Shown here: one piece after another, positions 46,400-58,549 of the stretch | Numbering within the stretch: position 1 is the first letter of the stretch | Layout: every line of letters starts with the position of its first letter | Source of the DNA: Panax quinquefolius | Taxonomy: Eukaryota > Streptophyta > Magnoliopsida > Apiales > Araliaceae | DNA length: 64,000 nucleotides | Assembly: GCA_020205615.1 (NCBI GenBank) | Contig: CM035164.1 | Location: 121,764,307 to 121,828,306 of the forward strand | Direction of reading: 5' to 3' | Made by a program: the position numbers and the translations under genes | The notes under the pieces: generated by a model | Told to the model about the DNA's origin: nothing | Databases searched by the model: none | What the model saw: only the letters and a program-made list of their open reading frames with translations

Positions 46400-47562
46400 C
46401 CATTTAGAATGCAAACCCTAGTTCCCGCTGAAGCAGTTGGCGCGAGCCGCGACATCTTTAATCATTTTAAACTCACTATCCACTCCACTACTTGTTCTTC
46501 TACTCTAACTCAGCTACTAGCCTAAATTTTTTCTCTCCGTTCCTCATCATCTCTCCCGCCGCCGGTGGAACCGAGGCTTCCAGTATCTGGTGAGTACATT
46601 GTTGTTAGTTAATTCTCCGAGATTGATCCATGCTTAGATCTGACTATGAATGTTATACTTTTGCTAATCTTAGCGACCAGATTTGTGGATTTTAGGGGTT
46701 TGGATCTACTTCTAATCTCAGCCTTTTTGGTCGCTCATTGATTGATTTGATTATCATCTCACTTGAAATTGGGTTTTTTTATGACGGTTATTAATTGATT
46801 GATTTAATTTTCACTAGAAATTAGGGTGTTGTAAATTGTAATGACAGTGTTATTTTTTTATTTCTGACCGGGATGTGGTCCATACAGGATTTTTTTTCTT
46901 TTACTATTATATATTGGCAAATTTGATCTGTTGAATTTATAGATGGTATTGTTGTTTGAAATTAGTTTAGATTTGCGTCTGTATGATCTAGTGGAATATT
47001 TTTAAAGTGGGTGTCATTGGCCTCGCAAGGTAATTAGGATTTTTGTCATTTATGTTCAAAATTGTGACCCAGCCCCCTGGGAACCATACATTATACATAT
47101 ATGCATTCATTAAGAGGCATCCACTATTATTTGGAGGAACTATGATGTAGCATATTAGTATATTTTCACACATCAATGTTGATGAGACTTGAGGGCATCA
47201 TTTACCTATTTTAGAGATGCTCAGTGAAGGGGTACTTGTATTTCTTTGCTTGATCTATCATCTGCAAAGCTTATCTTTTGCATGCTTTGATAAAATCAAA
47301 AGATGTGTCCATTTGTAAGTCAGGGATAGTAAATGTACTCTGTATGTTCTTTATAGGCTTTATTATGGCATAATGGTTGGTTTCCCTAAAGTCTCTGATT
47401 GACAAGTTTGAATACACACTGATGCTTGAAATATTTATACAATGATAGATTAGGCTGGTTTCCTTGTTATTTATTTCAACAGTGTTTATTGAACCTAAAG
47501 ATTTTGGTTATATTTTACGAAACAAGGCTAACATTTTTTTCTCCAACTTAATTTTTGATCAG
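46400..47562 (+). promoter_or_regulatory. Promoter side, 5' UTR and leader intron of the 909-aa gene
   Basis: A CT-rich, less AT-biased block (46440-46589, with CTCTCCCGCCGCCGGTGG) looks like a transcribed leader. It ends at a good donor, CTG|GTGAGT (46590), and an acceptor TTTTTGATCAG (to 47562) precedes the exon with the start codon. This gives a 5' UTR intron of about 973 bp. No clear TATA box is seen. The start of transcription is only approximate. Confidence 0.55.
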
Positions 47563-47657
47563 ATTGTTTGAAGCTGAAGTTGATTTCTGTTGTGTTGGAG
47601 CAGTCTTGCGATTGTAAGCTGTTGAGGAAATAGGCAGAGTATAAGCTCAACTCAGTA

Positions 47658-50600
47658 ATGGAGCTGCAAAGTTGCAGTACTTTGCACTTCATTAATGCTC
47701 TAACTGGTGGTTTGGTAACTAAAATCCGCAATGTAAACTCTAAAGGAGAGCCAGGTCTTATGTTCAAGAAGTTGAAAGATATTTATGAAGCTGAATGTGC
47801 CAGAAATCTTGATGCAGCATCAACACTTGAATGGCAAAATGGGTATGATAAAGGGGTTGGTGACCATAACATTGAAAGCCCATGCCTGCCCATGGCAGAA
47901 AGAAAAACAAGTGAAAGAGAAAGGGAAGCCAGTATTTTTAATTACATTGCAAATGGTGATGAAAACTACAGTGATTCAGATGATCTTTCATTTGGAGAAA
48001 TTACGTTGAAGCAGCTTAAGAAGAGGTGCAAAACAAAGAAAAGAAAAAATTCTGACCTTGTTAGTTTGACTCCAAAACAAGAGTTAACTGATTCTCTGCC
48101 AGTAGAAGATGAATATGATCTGAAGACACCACTCAGTATTTGGAAGTCGAAGCTTTCCAAGAATGCAAAGTCTAAAAAGAAGTGTTCTCACAGAATTGTC
48201 TCTTCAACTTCAAAACATTATCTTTCAATTAAAACTGAGCAGATTCTGGTTGCTGAAGATTCCCAACAATCAAGCAGTCATATTTGTGCACCTGTTACAA
48301 TCAAAGTTGAGGTTCCTGGACTTGACTGCTTAGAAAGTCAGATCATGAGTTCTGGGATTGATGGTTCCTCCATTTGTAATGAGCAAGCAAATGTTTGTGG
48401 TGTGGACTCGATTAAATTCCTTCCTACTGCTGATACTGTGTTGGAGAACAGGGAAGCACTATCAATAGCAGGACAAGGAGAAAGGTGTGTTGTCAACGAA
48501 GTTTCCTATTGTCATTTGGATGGCGTTGATCCTACCCCTATTCTTCCTCCATATGGTGGTGAGACCATGGAGTTAAATGCTCCAAAGAAGACGGTTCAAA
48601 ATTCTTCTGTTTCTCCTGCAACAGAATTTCTTAATGAAGCATATATTAAGCATTTACCATCTAGTGAAAGCTTTCCACAGATAGTTTTATCTGCTGATGA
48701 AACTATGTTAGAGAACAAGTCACCATCATTAGCTGGACAAGCCGAAAGATGTGTTGTCAGTCATTTGAAAGATGTTGACCCTACCCCTCTTCTTTCTCCA
48801 TTCAGTGGTAAGACCATGGAGCTTAATGCTCCAAAGAAGATGGGTAAAAATTCTTCGGTTTCCCACACATTAGAATTTCTTAGTGAAGCATACTCTAAGA
48901 ATTCATCATCTACTCAAAACTTTCAGCAGATAGTTTTTTCTGATGATGATCAGAGTTCAGATATGTGTAATATCTCCCAAATTTCTTCCAATCTGCAAGA
49001 GATATCTAGTAGTGATACTGGGTATCAAGTTTCTGATATGGCAATTGATGACGGTCTTTCTTTCCCCGAAATTGGTCATGGCAGTCAATCATGCATGTCT
49101 GAGGATGATACTCAGAAAATTTCAGGTATATGTAATATATCCCAAAGTTGTTCCAATCCGCAAGAGATCTCTAGCAGTGACCCTGGATATCAAGTTTTTG
49201 ATGTGGCAATTGCTGACAGTCTTTTTTGCTCAAAAAGTGGTCATGGCAGTGACTTATGCACGATTGAGGATGATATTAATAAATGTTCAGATATGTGTAA
49301 TAGCTTCCAAAGTTACAATGATTCACTAACAATTGAGGATAAACAGCCTTTGATATCTAACATTGCTGACACAGCAAGAAATTTTTTGAAGCCTAATAAT
49401 CATCTGACAGCGATGGAGGATGACTCTTCTAGAAATGAGGAGAAGCAGTTGCTGATATCTGTCACTGCTGATGCAGAAAGAAGTTTCTCTTGTGGTGTTG
49501 TTGACGAGCTTTCAACAACATCAGAGACAAACAATTATCATGACGTGGAGCGGTGGCAACCTCCAGAGAGGCTTCCCTCAGCAAGAAAGGTAATTGGCGT
49601 TGTTCTGTGTAATTTAGATTTGAGTTTAGTTTTTATATCTTTGATATCGAAGACTTTTACTTTTTATTCTCTGAAGTTGCTAATTGTCAAGTGTTTGTAC
49701 TTTTCAGGCCATTTCTCCAACTTCTCAGGAGAGGCTGTGTTTGGCTATGAATTCTGTGGATTTGTATGACAACATAAACCATTACAGTAAGTTGTCTATA
49801 CCAGAAGTCAAATTTGAAAAACTTTACATACTAAATGCATTGCTCACATAACTGGTTTGGACAAGACGAAGACACTTGAAATAGCTTAAGAAAGAACCAG
49901 ATCAGATTACTATGAGAGCAAAAGCTAGTCTGAAAAGCCCGGTCAGCATCCTTTACCTATTGAGGAAAAATTAAATATTTAGGTTATAAGAAATTAGTTT
50001 TGGTAGGAGTTTGAATCTGTCCATTTGGATGGTTTAGTCTTTTAGGCAGACCTTTGCAGCTATTGAAGATGCTTTAATACAACATAGATCTTTGCTGTGT
50101 TGTTGAATTCAATTAAGTGCAACCCTACATCACCAATTTAGGCTTGAAGGATTTGCTTCTACCTCTTTCCGCACCAATTAATTATTATTATTTTGTTTTT
50201 TTAGGGGGGGAGGGGGGGCTGTGAAGTCATTCACGTCTCTTTTACACACTTTAACATGATCTCTTTCTTAAATTACAGATGTAATTAACATCCCATATTA
50301 CTTTCTAGTGCTGTCAATATGATCAATCTGTTTTGGTTCTTAAAACCCCAAAGCAAGTGTTCTTTCTCTAATTGGTATGCCTTGCTATTTATTTCAGACT
50401 GCAAGGGTAAGCTCTTTTTTGAAAAACAAGTTGAGAATATGGCAATGCCAGCAGGATCAGACGTGGAGGGTGTTGAATCATCTATAAAAGTTGAAGGGCC
50501 TGGACAGGTCACTCGAACAAAAGCTATTATTTGGCCCAAAAAGATCCTTAAGAAACCTAAGCACAAGAAGACAAGTTCCCCACCAAAGAAAGGCTCTCCA

Positions 50601-52311
50601 CCTAAAGGCTGTCCTGAGGGTCCCCATCTTTCTCGTTCACTTCCTCATCTTAGTACCGGATGCACCTCCATTGAAAATTGTTCTGAAAGTGCGATTGCAT
50701 TCTCTCAGCGACAGATGCATGATATAGAGTCTCTAGCAATGAAGCTTATGACTGAGCTGAAGTCCATGAAGGACATTGTAGAAGAAAAATTGCTCTACGA
50801 AGCATACCACAGTACATCATTGAGAAATGATGCAGATGAGGTATGTAGGATTAAACATCTTTGTTGTTTAGCGATGCTCTCTTAGTTATTTTATGCATAT
50901 ATCTTCTGTCTCTCGATACTGCATTCGGTCATATTTATGAAAAACTGGGTACTTTTATGCCAAGAACTTTCCTTGAACCATTGATGAATATCAATGTGCA
51001 TTTCGTTTATGCTATATATTAGGTGACGAGGCTAGATGTGAAGTGCATTGCTTTTAATTGTTCCTATTGTTGTATGATAGTTAATCCAAGCAATTTATTA
51101 AGCATGCGTTGATTGAATATATTTGCTCATCTACGAAGTATTGTGATACTCTGTCTATCTTCTTACAATGCAGTTAAAGTGAATAACAAACATGGCTGCT
51201 GTTCCTAAATAGTATTTGGAACTTCTTAAGGATTTTCTTGCTTATACCTTAGTATGTGTCTAGTTCCTTCTCAGAATTTAGTTGTTTTAGAAACTTGTAC
51301 CAATTGATGGGTGGTATGGTTACCCTCATAGGGATTTAAAACCCATACACTGTTTTAGTTTCAAGCTCAATGCTTGCTGTTCTTGGTTCTATGAGCCGGT
51401 ACTTTCCTGGCTTTTGTATGCTGTATTGTCTAATTGCAAGTCTTAGTCTTTTCTGTGGTATATGTTATTTTAGTTCCTGTTACCATAAAGATGGTTGCCC
51501 AAGGCTGCACGAGATAGGAAACAGGGAAAGGAAACAAAAGTGGGATTCTGAAGAATTGAAAAGGCCAACATATTTAATAATCAGTCTGAGAAATAAAGTT
51601 CTTTATCGCTGAATATGGGTATGTCATTATATTATTATTGACATGAAGCATACTATCCATCCCGTCTTTGATTGTCTTGGTTTTGATGATGGTGTGAAAC
51701 TCTGCAAGTCTTCATGTTTTTGATTGTAGCTTGTATCTTTGTATGGTTGTCCAGTTAGGACTTCTATGTTACTAATTGGCTGGTATAAGAACATCCTCAA
51801 TAAATATAGAATTGTGGTCTGATGTATATTTGGGTGTTTGTGCATGTACTTGATTAAATACTTGAACGGTTGTGAAATTCACTTTTGCAGGTGAAAGCGG
51901 CTATCAAGAGTGCGAGAAAAGTTGAGGAAACATCAAAAAAGTGGCTATCCATGATGGCAAGGGATTGCAACCGTTTCTGTAAAATCATGGTGTGTAATCT
52001 TTTTATATGCAGCAAAAGTAAAGATAAAAAACAACTTGATGACTTGTTTGAATGCAGGAGGTTATTAATTTCTGAGATATATACCTTATAGCAGCAATTT
52101 GACTTTGTTTCATGTTTCCATTTCTCAACCACAGAGACTGACCGAGGATGGCTCCGCTACTACAGAAAATGTAATACACAAGGAGAAAAAGAAGATTTCT
52201 TTTGCAGATGAAGCTGGTGGGATGCTTTGTCATGTCAATTTTTATGAGAAAGGCATGGCGTCGGGGGAAACTAATAGTGAAAGCCAAAAGTTGCAAGATA
52301 AAGAATGTTGA
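47658..52311 (+). CDS. Uncharacterised basic, repeat-containing protein (about 909 aa, 6 exons)
   Basis: I do not recognise this family. Splice sites give coding exons 47658-49589, 49708-49786, 50398-50840, 51891-51989 and 52135-52311, plus one non-coding leader exon. All junctions are GT-AG and keep frame. The first exon encodes 644 aa with basic clusters (LKKRCKTKKRKN near residue 118, KSKKKCSHR near 172) that could be nuclear signals. Two 88-aa repeats lie near residues 257-430 and about two and a half 55-aa repeats near 434-561. Later parts have a Lys/Pro-rich stretch (KKILKKPKHKKTSSPPKKG, about 715-735), a probable coiled coil (IESLAMKLMTELKSMKDIVE, about 778-810) and a terminal KKISFADEAGG motif (about 871). 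The coiled-coil and C-terminal exons look most conserved in character. A nuclear role is inference only. It converges with the OVATE gene 308 bp downstream. Confidence 0.8.
48427..48954 (+). repeat. In-frame 88-codon duplication in the 909-aa gene
   Basis: Copy 1 (48427-48690) and copy 2 (48691 to about 48950) both begin CTGCTGAT. They share GQGERCVV/GQAERCVV, DPTPILPPYGG/DPTPLLSPFSG and TMELNAPKK. The offset is 264 bp. Copy 2 is slightly shorter around VSHLKD, where copy 1 has VNEVSYCHLDG. Confidence 0.8.
48957..49345 (+). repeat. In-frame 55-codon tandem repeat in the 909-aa gene
   Basis: Copies start at TCAGATATGTGTAAT (48957), TCAGGTATATGTAAT (49122) and TCAGATATGTGTAAT (49287), exactly 165 bp apart. 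The third is partial. The encoded unit has NISQ, NLQEISSSD, GYQVSDMAI, GHGS and EDD. Confidence 0.85.
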
Positions 52312-52619
52312 AGCAGTTGTTTATTGTATATTACATTCTTGGCATTTTAACATGCTGATCAGGGTGGGTGATACGGCGGCTTGACATTTTTGTCCAAATT
52401 GTTTGGTAATGTTGTATCAGTGTCAATCTTGTCCTTGACTTCATATTGTTGTATCATGTAAAAAAATTCAGTTTAAACTATTTATGTTGGAAATTGTTTA
52501 ATTTGCTTTCAAAGTGTCATTTTTCTAATATGTTTTTACTAATTGAAACATGTGGTTACATGTCTTGGTATAGTTTTACCAAAATGTTGGCTGTTCTTTT
52601 GTAAATCTCAACTTGTTGA
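52312..52619. other. Convergent 3' intergenic space
   Basis: It holds the 3' UTRs of the 909-aa gene (+) and the OVATE gene (-). I see no extra gene. Poly(A) signals are not clear enough to place. Confidence 0.5.
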
Positions 52620-53357
52620 TCAGTAATTTGGTAAGGTCTCCCAAATATCCGAAAATGCCTGAACAATAACAGCATGATGGTGTGTAGCATTAAGAGACAA
52701 AAAACAGTGCAACAGCTGCTCCAAATCCTCAACCTCAAACATCTGTTTCTCTGTTATCATCTCCATCATTGACCTCTTAAAATCCTCATACGGGGCCTCT
52801 GAATTCTTCACCACCGCAACCGGAGACTCACCACCACCACTTTTCAATCTCCTAACCTTAACATTACCTGCGTTGTTTTTCTTCCTTGTACTAATCATAC
52901 CAGCAAACTGATCAAACGATGAATCAAAGACCTTCTCTGACTCTTGATATTCTTGGCTGCTAAACCAACCGCTATCAATGCTGCTTGACTTGTTTTTTCT
53001 TGGGGTTTTCTTCATCTTCTTTTTGTGGCCTTTTGGAGGTGTAATAGGCCATGCATTACCCTCCGAATCATATACAACTGGGTCTGGGGAGTTGCATATT
53101 TCTTGAGTACATGTCGTCGTGGATTGGATTAATTCATTATTGCTAAAATTAGAGCAATCTTTTGGGGTGGTTGGCGGTGGGTCGGGAAAGGTATTGGGAT
53201 ACAATGATGTACTAGGCCTAATCGGAGAAAATAAGGAGGTCGATGCCATTGCTGTAGGACTTTTAGGGAGAGAAGAAGAGATCATTTGGTTGGAAGAACG
53301 GCACAACTGGAAAGATAAAAAACAAAGTTTGAGTTTGAATCGTTTGGCCGCCATCAT
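52620..53357 (-). CDS. OVATE family protein (OFP-type transcriptional repressor)
   Basis: A single-exon frame of 245 aa. The C-terminal OVATE domain (about residues 178-244) is complete: SPVAVVKNSEAPYEDFKRSM, MEMITEKQMFEVEDLEQLLH, then FLSLNATHHHAVIVQAFSDIW. In known family members this domain binds TALE homeodomain and TRM proteins, and the proteins act as repressors shaping organ form. The N-terminal part is low in complexity, with a basic KKKMKKTPRKNK stretch (about 112-123) typical of OFP nuclear signals. Two adjacent Met codons open the frame, and I took the first. The length fits small OFPs. An AT-rich TATA-like stretch (53427-53456) lies about 80 bp upstream. Which OFP subgroup is not decided. 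Confidence 0.93.
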   Translation of the reverse strand: MMAAKRFKLKLCFLSFQLCRSSNQMISSSLPKSPTAMASTSLFSPIRPSTSLYPNTFPDPPPTTPKDCSNFSNNELIQSTTTCTQEICNSPDPVVYDSEGNAWPITPPKGHKKKMKKTPRKNKSSSIDSGWFSSQEYQESEKVFDSSFDQFAGMISTRKKNNAGNVKVRRLKSGGGESPVAVVKNSEAPYEDFKRSMMEMITEKQMFEVEDLEQLLHCFLSLNATHHHAVIVQAFSDIWETLPNY

Positions 53358-54673
53358 GTCGATCTTGCTGGAATGCTAAAACATTGTGTTGTATGTTAAT
53401 TACTATTTGAAACTAACTAAGTTTTTAAGCAATGAATATATATTTATATATACACACACACATATTGAGGGGAGGAACGCCGGCTGGAAGCGTGTGTACA
53501 CCCTACTGTGTACTTTGAACAGTTGGCGCCTGTTTTTTTTTTTTTTTAAAAAAAATACTATGAAAGAATCCAAGTGATGATATACTAATTAATAAGAATG
53601 AAAGCTGGATGGCCTTTCTAACTTCTAAGAATTCATTTGACTTGATTGTAAGAAAATAGTTTTTTTTTTTTTAAATTTAATCCTACTATCTTCATCTTCA
53701 GCTGGCAGAGGCCCATTACAAGGAACCAGAGATATACTACCCTATTTAAATAAGAAAAGTAAAGAAGATAAATAATAATGATTCAATGTAAGCTTCAAAT
53801 TATTTGCATTCTAAGTCTTAAACTTAATTTGAACTATTATATATGCCTTGACATTATGAACTTGTAAATTTTATTTTTAATTAACTGATGACCATTTAAA
53901 AGTTTTCTATTAGTTTGTTGGACAAGGAATTGGAAATCGATGAAAATTTTCCATTGTAAAAAAAAAAACAAAAACAAAGAGAGTTTTTTAGTTTTGTTTA
54001 TATTGTATATATGGGTTAAAAGCATTTTAGCATTTATTTGTATGTTTTTTTTTGCCATGTCTCATCATCATCATCATCTAATTCTTGAGGAAAAAAATGA
54101 ATAATATTATTAGTGTATAACAACTTCATAATAAAAGGTTCTCAGACTCGAGCCGGTAAATCGGAAAAGGTACGAGTAGATAAGTCGTTGGTCCAACCAG
54201 GAGTCAAATTGTTATTGACTCAGTAATGTCATTAATATAGAAAAATATATATTATTAGTAATTAACAAAATTTTAAAAAATCTCATTTTTGTGAACTAAT
54301 CATAATAAAGTTGAGTTACAATATTATTAAAAGAGGTTAATTTTAATACTAAAAAAATTTTGTGCAAAAAAAATCGGGTCCGGTGGATCAACTGGATTTT
54401 GACCAAATTAATTTTTTATTCAAACCTGACCAAATTGCCAATCGATTTCGATTTTTACCGGTCGAGCCGTCGGTCCGATTCAGTTTTTAAAGAACTACAA
54501 TTAATCCATGAATAAAAAATACAACCTCACAGCCATTCCTTCCCCCAATTTGTGCCTCCACTCCAATCAGCGGACTAAAAGCGAACCAGTTATAGCGACG
54601 ATTTTTTTGTCACTATAGTATAAGTGACAAAAAAAATCGACTTTATATGCTATAGCGACGGTTTTTCCGTCGC
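53358..54673. other. Intergenic DNA with small repeat remnants
   Basis: No gene seen. The first part contains the OVATE promoter. Around 54140-54490 are motifs rich in CCGG and GGTCGAG (for example TCGAGCCGGTAAATCGG and ACCGGTCGAGCCGTCGGTCC) that look like the ends of a degraded DNA transposon, without a TSD I can show. At 54590-54673 short copies of TATAGCGACG appear in both directions, the setting of the TRIM insertion. Confidence 0.45.
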
Positions 54674-55309
54674 TGTAACACCCAAGTCCCACATCGAAAG
54701 ATAGGAGGAAAATTTGTCTATATATGAGGAATTAAGTATCTATCAATAATACCTTCAAGTCGTGACCTGGGAGCCTGTAGTGGACTAAGATGACCTAAGA
54801 AGATACTATTGGGCCAGTAGTTTGAAGCTTTATTTTGATGGATTTGATTCGATTCGGACTTGGAATTTGACCCGAGATTTATTCCGGACTCGAGATTTGA
54901 CCCGGGTTGTTTCATATGGTATCAGAGCCGACTCTCGAAAGCTCGGATCGGGTCATCCGATCGAGTTGCCGGAGGTGGGGACACGAAGGCTGGAATTTAA
55001 GTGGGGAAGTTTGTAACACTCCAATCCCACATCGAAAGATAGGGAGAAAATTTATCCAGATATGAGGAATTAAGTAACCAATAAGATTTCAAGTCACGAC
55101 CTTTTGGGAGCGCGCGGTGAGCTTAAGATGAAGAAAGATACTATTGAACTAGTAGTTTGAGGCCTTATTTTGATGGATTTGATTCGATTCGGATTTGATA
55201 CTATTGGGCCAGTAGTTTGAGGACTTATTTTGATAGATTTGATTCGATTCGGACTTGGGATTTGACCCGAGATTTATTTCGGACTCGAGATTTGACCCGG
55301 ATTGCTTCA
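54674..55309 (+). mobile_element. TRIM (terminal-repeat retrotransposon in miniature)
   Basis: The left LTR is 54674-54914 (241 bp, TGTAACACCCAAGTCCCACA to GACCCGGGTTGTTTCA). The PBS TGGTATCAGAGCC is at 54917-54929 and matches initiator tRNA-Met. The internal part is about 95 bp and ends in AAGTGGGGAAGT, a polypurine tract. The right LTR is 55012-55309 (298 bp, TGTAACACTCCAATCCCACA to GACCCGGATTGCTTCA). GTCGC flanks both sides (54669-54673, 55310-55314). The right LTR is longer because a segment of about 59 bp with GATACTATTGGGCCAGTAGT is duplicated. No coding capacity, as expected for a TRIM, which must borrow enzymes. Confidence 0.9.
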
Positions 55310-55319
55310 GTCGCTATAG

Positions 55320-55480
55320 TTGATTCATTCTTAGTTCTTTGATTCGGACTTGATACTATTGGGCCAGTAGTTTGAGGCATTATTTTGATGAATTTGATTT
55401 GATTCGAACTTAGAATTTGACTCGAAATTTATTAGAACTCGTGATTTGAATCTTGATTGCTTCAAATCATTATAATCGAT
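55320..55480 (+). repeat. Partial tandem copy of the TRIM LTR and its flank
   Basis: TGATTCATTCTTAG just after the TRIM reappears as CGATTCATTCTTAA near 55478. The part between repeats the LTR segment from GATACTATTGGGCCAGTAGT to GATTGCTTCA with more mutations. This looks like an older local duplication of LTR end plus flank. Confidence 0.6.
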
Positions 55481-55987
55481 TCATTCTTAATTTTCCTCCC
55501 AAGAAAAGCGGACTAATATATATATATAGTCCGTCCAAGTTAGAAAGTAGACACGCGAACCCAGCATATATACAAATTAATGGGAGGTATTACTATATAT
55601 ATATATATGGAAATATGAAAAGTTCATGCAGCACTGTCTTCTTTCTTTAAGTTTGGGAGCAAAGAGCAGCTTTTCCAAAAGGAAGCTTCCAATTTTTTAG
55701 CGAGAAAATCAAAGTGTAATCCACCCATACTTTGAAGGATTCATCGTAACAGCCTAATCAAAGAGACTAATTCTGTTACTGTCCCACCTTATTATTTTTA
55801 TATTAATTGGTATTTTTTTTAAAAAATATTCAAAGTTTTGGTCAGGAATTTTTCGCCTAATTTGATCAACTGATTGGCCAATTCTTAGTTTGGTGGACAA
55901 ATGTGAAAAAGGATGTATACTTCAGGACAAAATTTGGACAATTTTGGACAAAATATAATAAAGAGTCCAACTATGTATTGTACCCTA

Positions 55988-56068
<81 letters not shown>

Positions 56069-57123
56069 ATAAATTAAGCAACCTTTTTGCATGCGTGAAA
56101 TAGAACGGTTGCATGCTGCCTCAGATGGTTTAAGAGTCCAAATATGTATGATATGGTTGAGTCATGATTTCAAGATTTAAGCTTAATATATATACTTGAC
56201 CCTTGTGTTTATTAATAATTAATACATTTATTATAGAAAAATGAAATATATTGAAAAAGTTTAGGTCAATTTTTAAATTATTAGTTACGTGAAATTAATA
56301 CTTAGTAGTAGTAATCTTTTAGAAAATACATAATAAATAAGATTCTTTAATTTTATATATTGATATGTTTTACAATCAGAATTAAATATAAATTTATTCG
56401 ATACATAATTGGACTGATCTTTATTATATTAGTATAAAGGGATTGGTGAATTTTAGTTGATAAATTTAGTTCATAATTAAGTACAAAATATTTTTTAAGT
56501 TGGTAATTTTGTATTTAAAATGTATTGAGCTGGTAAATTTAGTTCACGAAGATGGTTAAACCGAATAAACATTTTTTAGTTGGTAATTTTTTTTAAGAAT
56601 ATATTTAGTTGATAAATAGTAGTTCATTTAAAGCGGTTAAACAAAATAAATAAAATGTACTTATTTTGTTAACATTTTTTTTATATAATATTAGTACTAA
56701 TTAATTTTAGAAAGTCAATTAGTAGACTTTACTTTTACATATTCTAAATTCTATATATATATCCTCAAATAAACAAGGCTTTTAAGTTCCCCTAATATCG
56801 TGCCCACACGACATCTACGGCCAAGGAGCACCATAAACAACAAATTGAGTTCCATCTCTCCCATTTCCATATTTCCTAATTCCTATATGTCTAATTGAAT
56901 AACCAGCTGGAAAAACAAAAAACCCACCCTGCATTTCCATTAGATCAATTCGTTTAGGAGGGAAGAGGAAGGTGGTGTCCTTTTTTTTTTTTTCCTTTTT
57001 TTTTTATTCTTTTTGTGTCATTAATTTCAGCTGGGTCCTTCCTTCTTCTTCCTCCTTAATTTCAATTCATAATTTTCTTTAATTCTCTACAATATTAATT
57101 ATATTATATTAAATTTAATTTCC
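55480..57123. other. Intergenic DNA before the DUF620 gene
   Basis: AT-rich with several microsatellites and no gene. Directly upstream of the DUF620 start (56970-57050) lies a T-rich and CT-rich leader-like tract (CCTTCCTTCTTCTTCCTCC). Confidence 0.5.
55991..56066. repeat. Compound (TA)n(GT)n microsatellite
   Basis: About 20 TA units are followed by about 18 GT units. The open frame across it is repeat-encoded. Confidence 0.95.
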
Positions 57124-57431
57124 ATGAGGACATTGTGTCCCAATATTGACAAAGAAAATGGGCTGGAGACGGTCCTGGAGGTGCCTATACCGGAGGAGAT
57201 GTTCACCAGCATGGGCAGCAACGCCCCCCTCCGGTGGCAAAATATGCGTAGCAAAATGAGGGCTCAAAATGAGGAAAAATCCAAGTGGAATAATGATCAG
57301 TTCATGTTGTTGCTTAAAATCATTGGCTCTCCTCTCATCCCTTACCAACTTCAGTTGGACCATTCTGCAGTTCCTCTCTCTATTAGGGATGGTTCTTTTG
57401 TAAGCATATATGCATGCATGCATGCACGCAC

Positions 57432-57486
<55 letters not shown>

Positions 57487-58549
57487 ATATATATATTTCC
57501 ATCATCATCATCATCTATTTTTAAAAATAATTAATATATTAATTACATATATACGTACATTGAACAGGAAGCTTCAACTGCAAAATACATAGTACAACAA
57601 TACATAGCTGCAAGCGGAGGGCAAGCTGGGCTAAATGGAATAAGAAGCATGTATGCGGTGGGGCAGGTGAATATGGTGTCGTCGCCAATCCACTTGGGCG
57701 ACGTTGTGAACGTGAAGCGCAGTTGTGACGCGGGTGGATTCGTGGTGTGGCAAAAGAATCCCGATTGGTGGTACTTGGAGCTGGTTGTGTCTAGTTGCAA
57801 GCTCAGTGCTGGAAGTGATGGCAAGGTAGGCTGGAGCCAATCCTCCAACGCTTCACATGCTACTAGAGGCCCTCCCAGACCCCTTCGTCGCTTCTTTCAG
57901 GTTGGCGGTTCTCCCCTCTTAAAAAGTGAAGCTAATCAGTATTATATATGTTGGGTCTCATGCATGCTCACAAATATATATAGTATATAATTTTTTTAAT
58001 GTCAATATATATATACCCACTGATCAACAGGGTCTGGATCCGAGGTTCACGGCCAACTTATTCCTAAACGCAGTATGCATCGGAGAGAAAAGAATCAAGG
58101 ACGAAGAATGCTTCATCCTAAAGCTGGAAACAAGCACCGAAATCCTCAAGGCCCAAAGTACAGCCAACACCGAAGTAGTCCATCACACAATATGGGGCTA
58201 CTTCAGCCAACGGACCGGGCTTCTTATCCAATTCGAGGACACAAAATTGGTCCGGATGAAGGCCGCCAAAAACGATGACAATGTGTATTGGGAGACCACA
58301 ATGGAGTCGCAGCTGGAAGACTATAGATATGTGGACGGCATAAATATAGCCCATACCGGAAAGACAACGGGATCGCTTTTCCGATACGGGCAGGCCCATA
58401 ACCACAGAGGGAAGATTGAGGAGACATGGAGGATTGAAGATGTTGACTTTAATATTTGTGGGTTGACTATGGATTGTTTTTTGCCTCCTGCTGATGTTAG
58501 GAAGGAACAAGAGGTTCATGAGGAGCAAGGAATAGGAATGGGGTGTTGA
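57124..58549 (+). CDS. DUF620 family protein, 375 aa, 3 exons
   Basis: Exons are 57124-57399, 57568-57900 and 58031-58549, all GT-AG and in phase 0 (92, 111 and 172 codons plus stop). The start MRTLCPNIDKENGLETVLEV and the next segment (EEMFTSMGSNAPLRWQNMRS) fit the N terminus of this plant family. The DUF620 domain fills the rest: EASTAKYIVQQYIAASGG (residue 93 on), GGFVVWQKNPDWWYLELVV, GPPRPLRRFFQ at the end of exon 2, GLDPRFTANLFLNAVCIGEK, then VHHTIWGYFSQRTGLLIQFE and DYRYVDGINIAHTGKTTGSL. Length and domain are complete. No biochemical role is established for DUF620 that I know of. Intron 1 contains an (AT)n run, and it converges with the EXA1-type gene. Confidence 0.93.
57434..57496. repeat. 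(TA)n microsatellite in intron 1 of the DUF620 gene
   Basis: About 30 TA units with one interruption begin about 35 bp after the donor site. They occupy more than a third of the 168-bp intron. Confidence 0.95.

Noticed and set aside
51370..51612. Open frame of 80 aa between coding exons of the 909-aa gene
   Set aside because: It lies inside the intron 50841-51890, has no family signature, and would interrupt a well-supported splice model.
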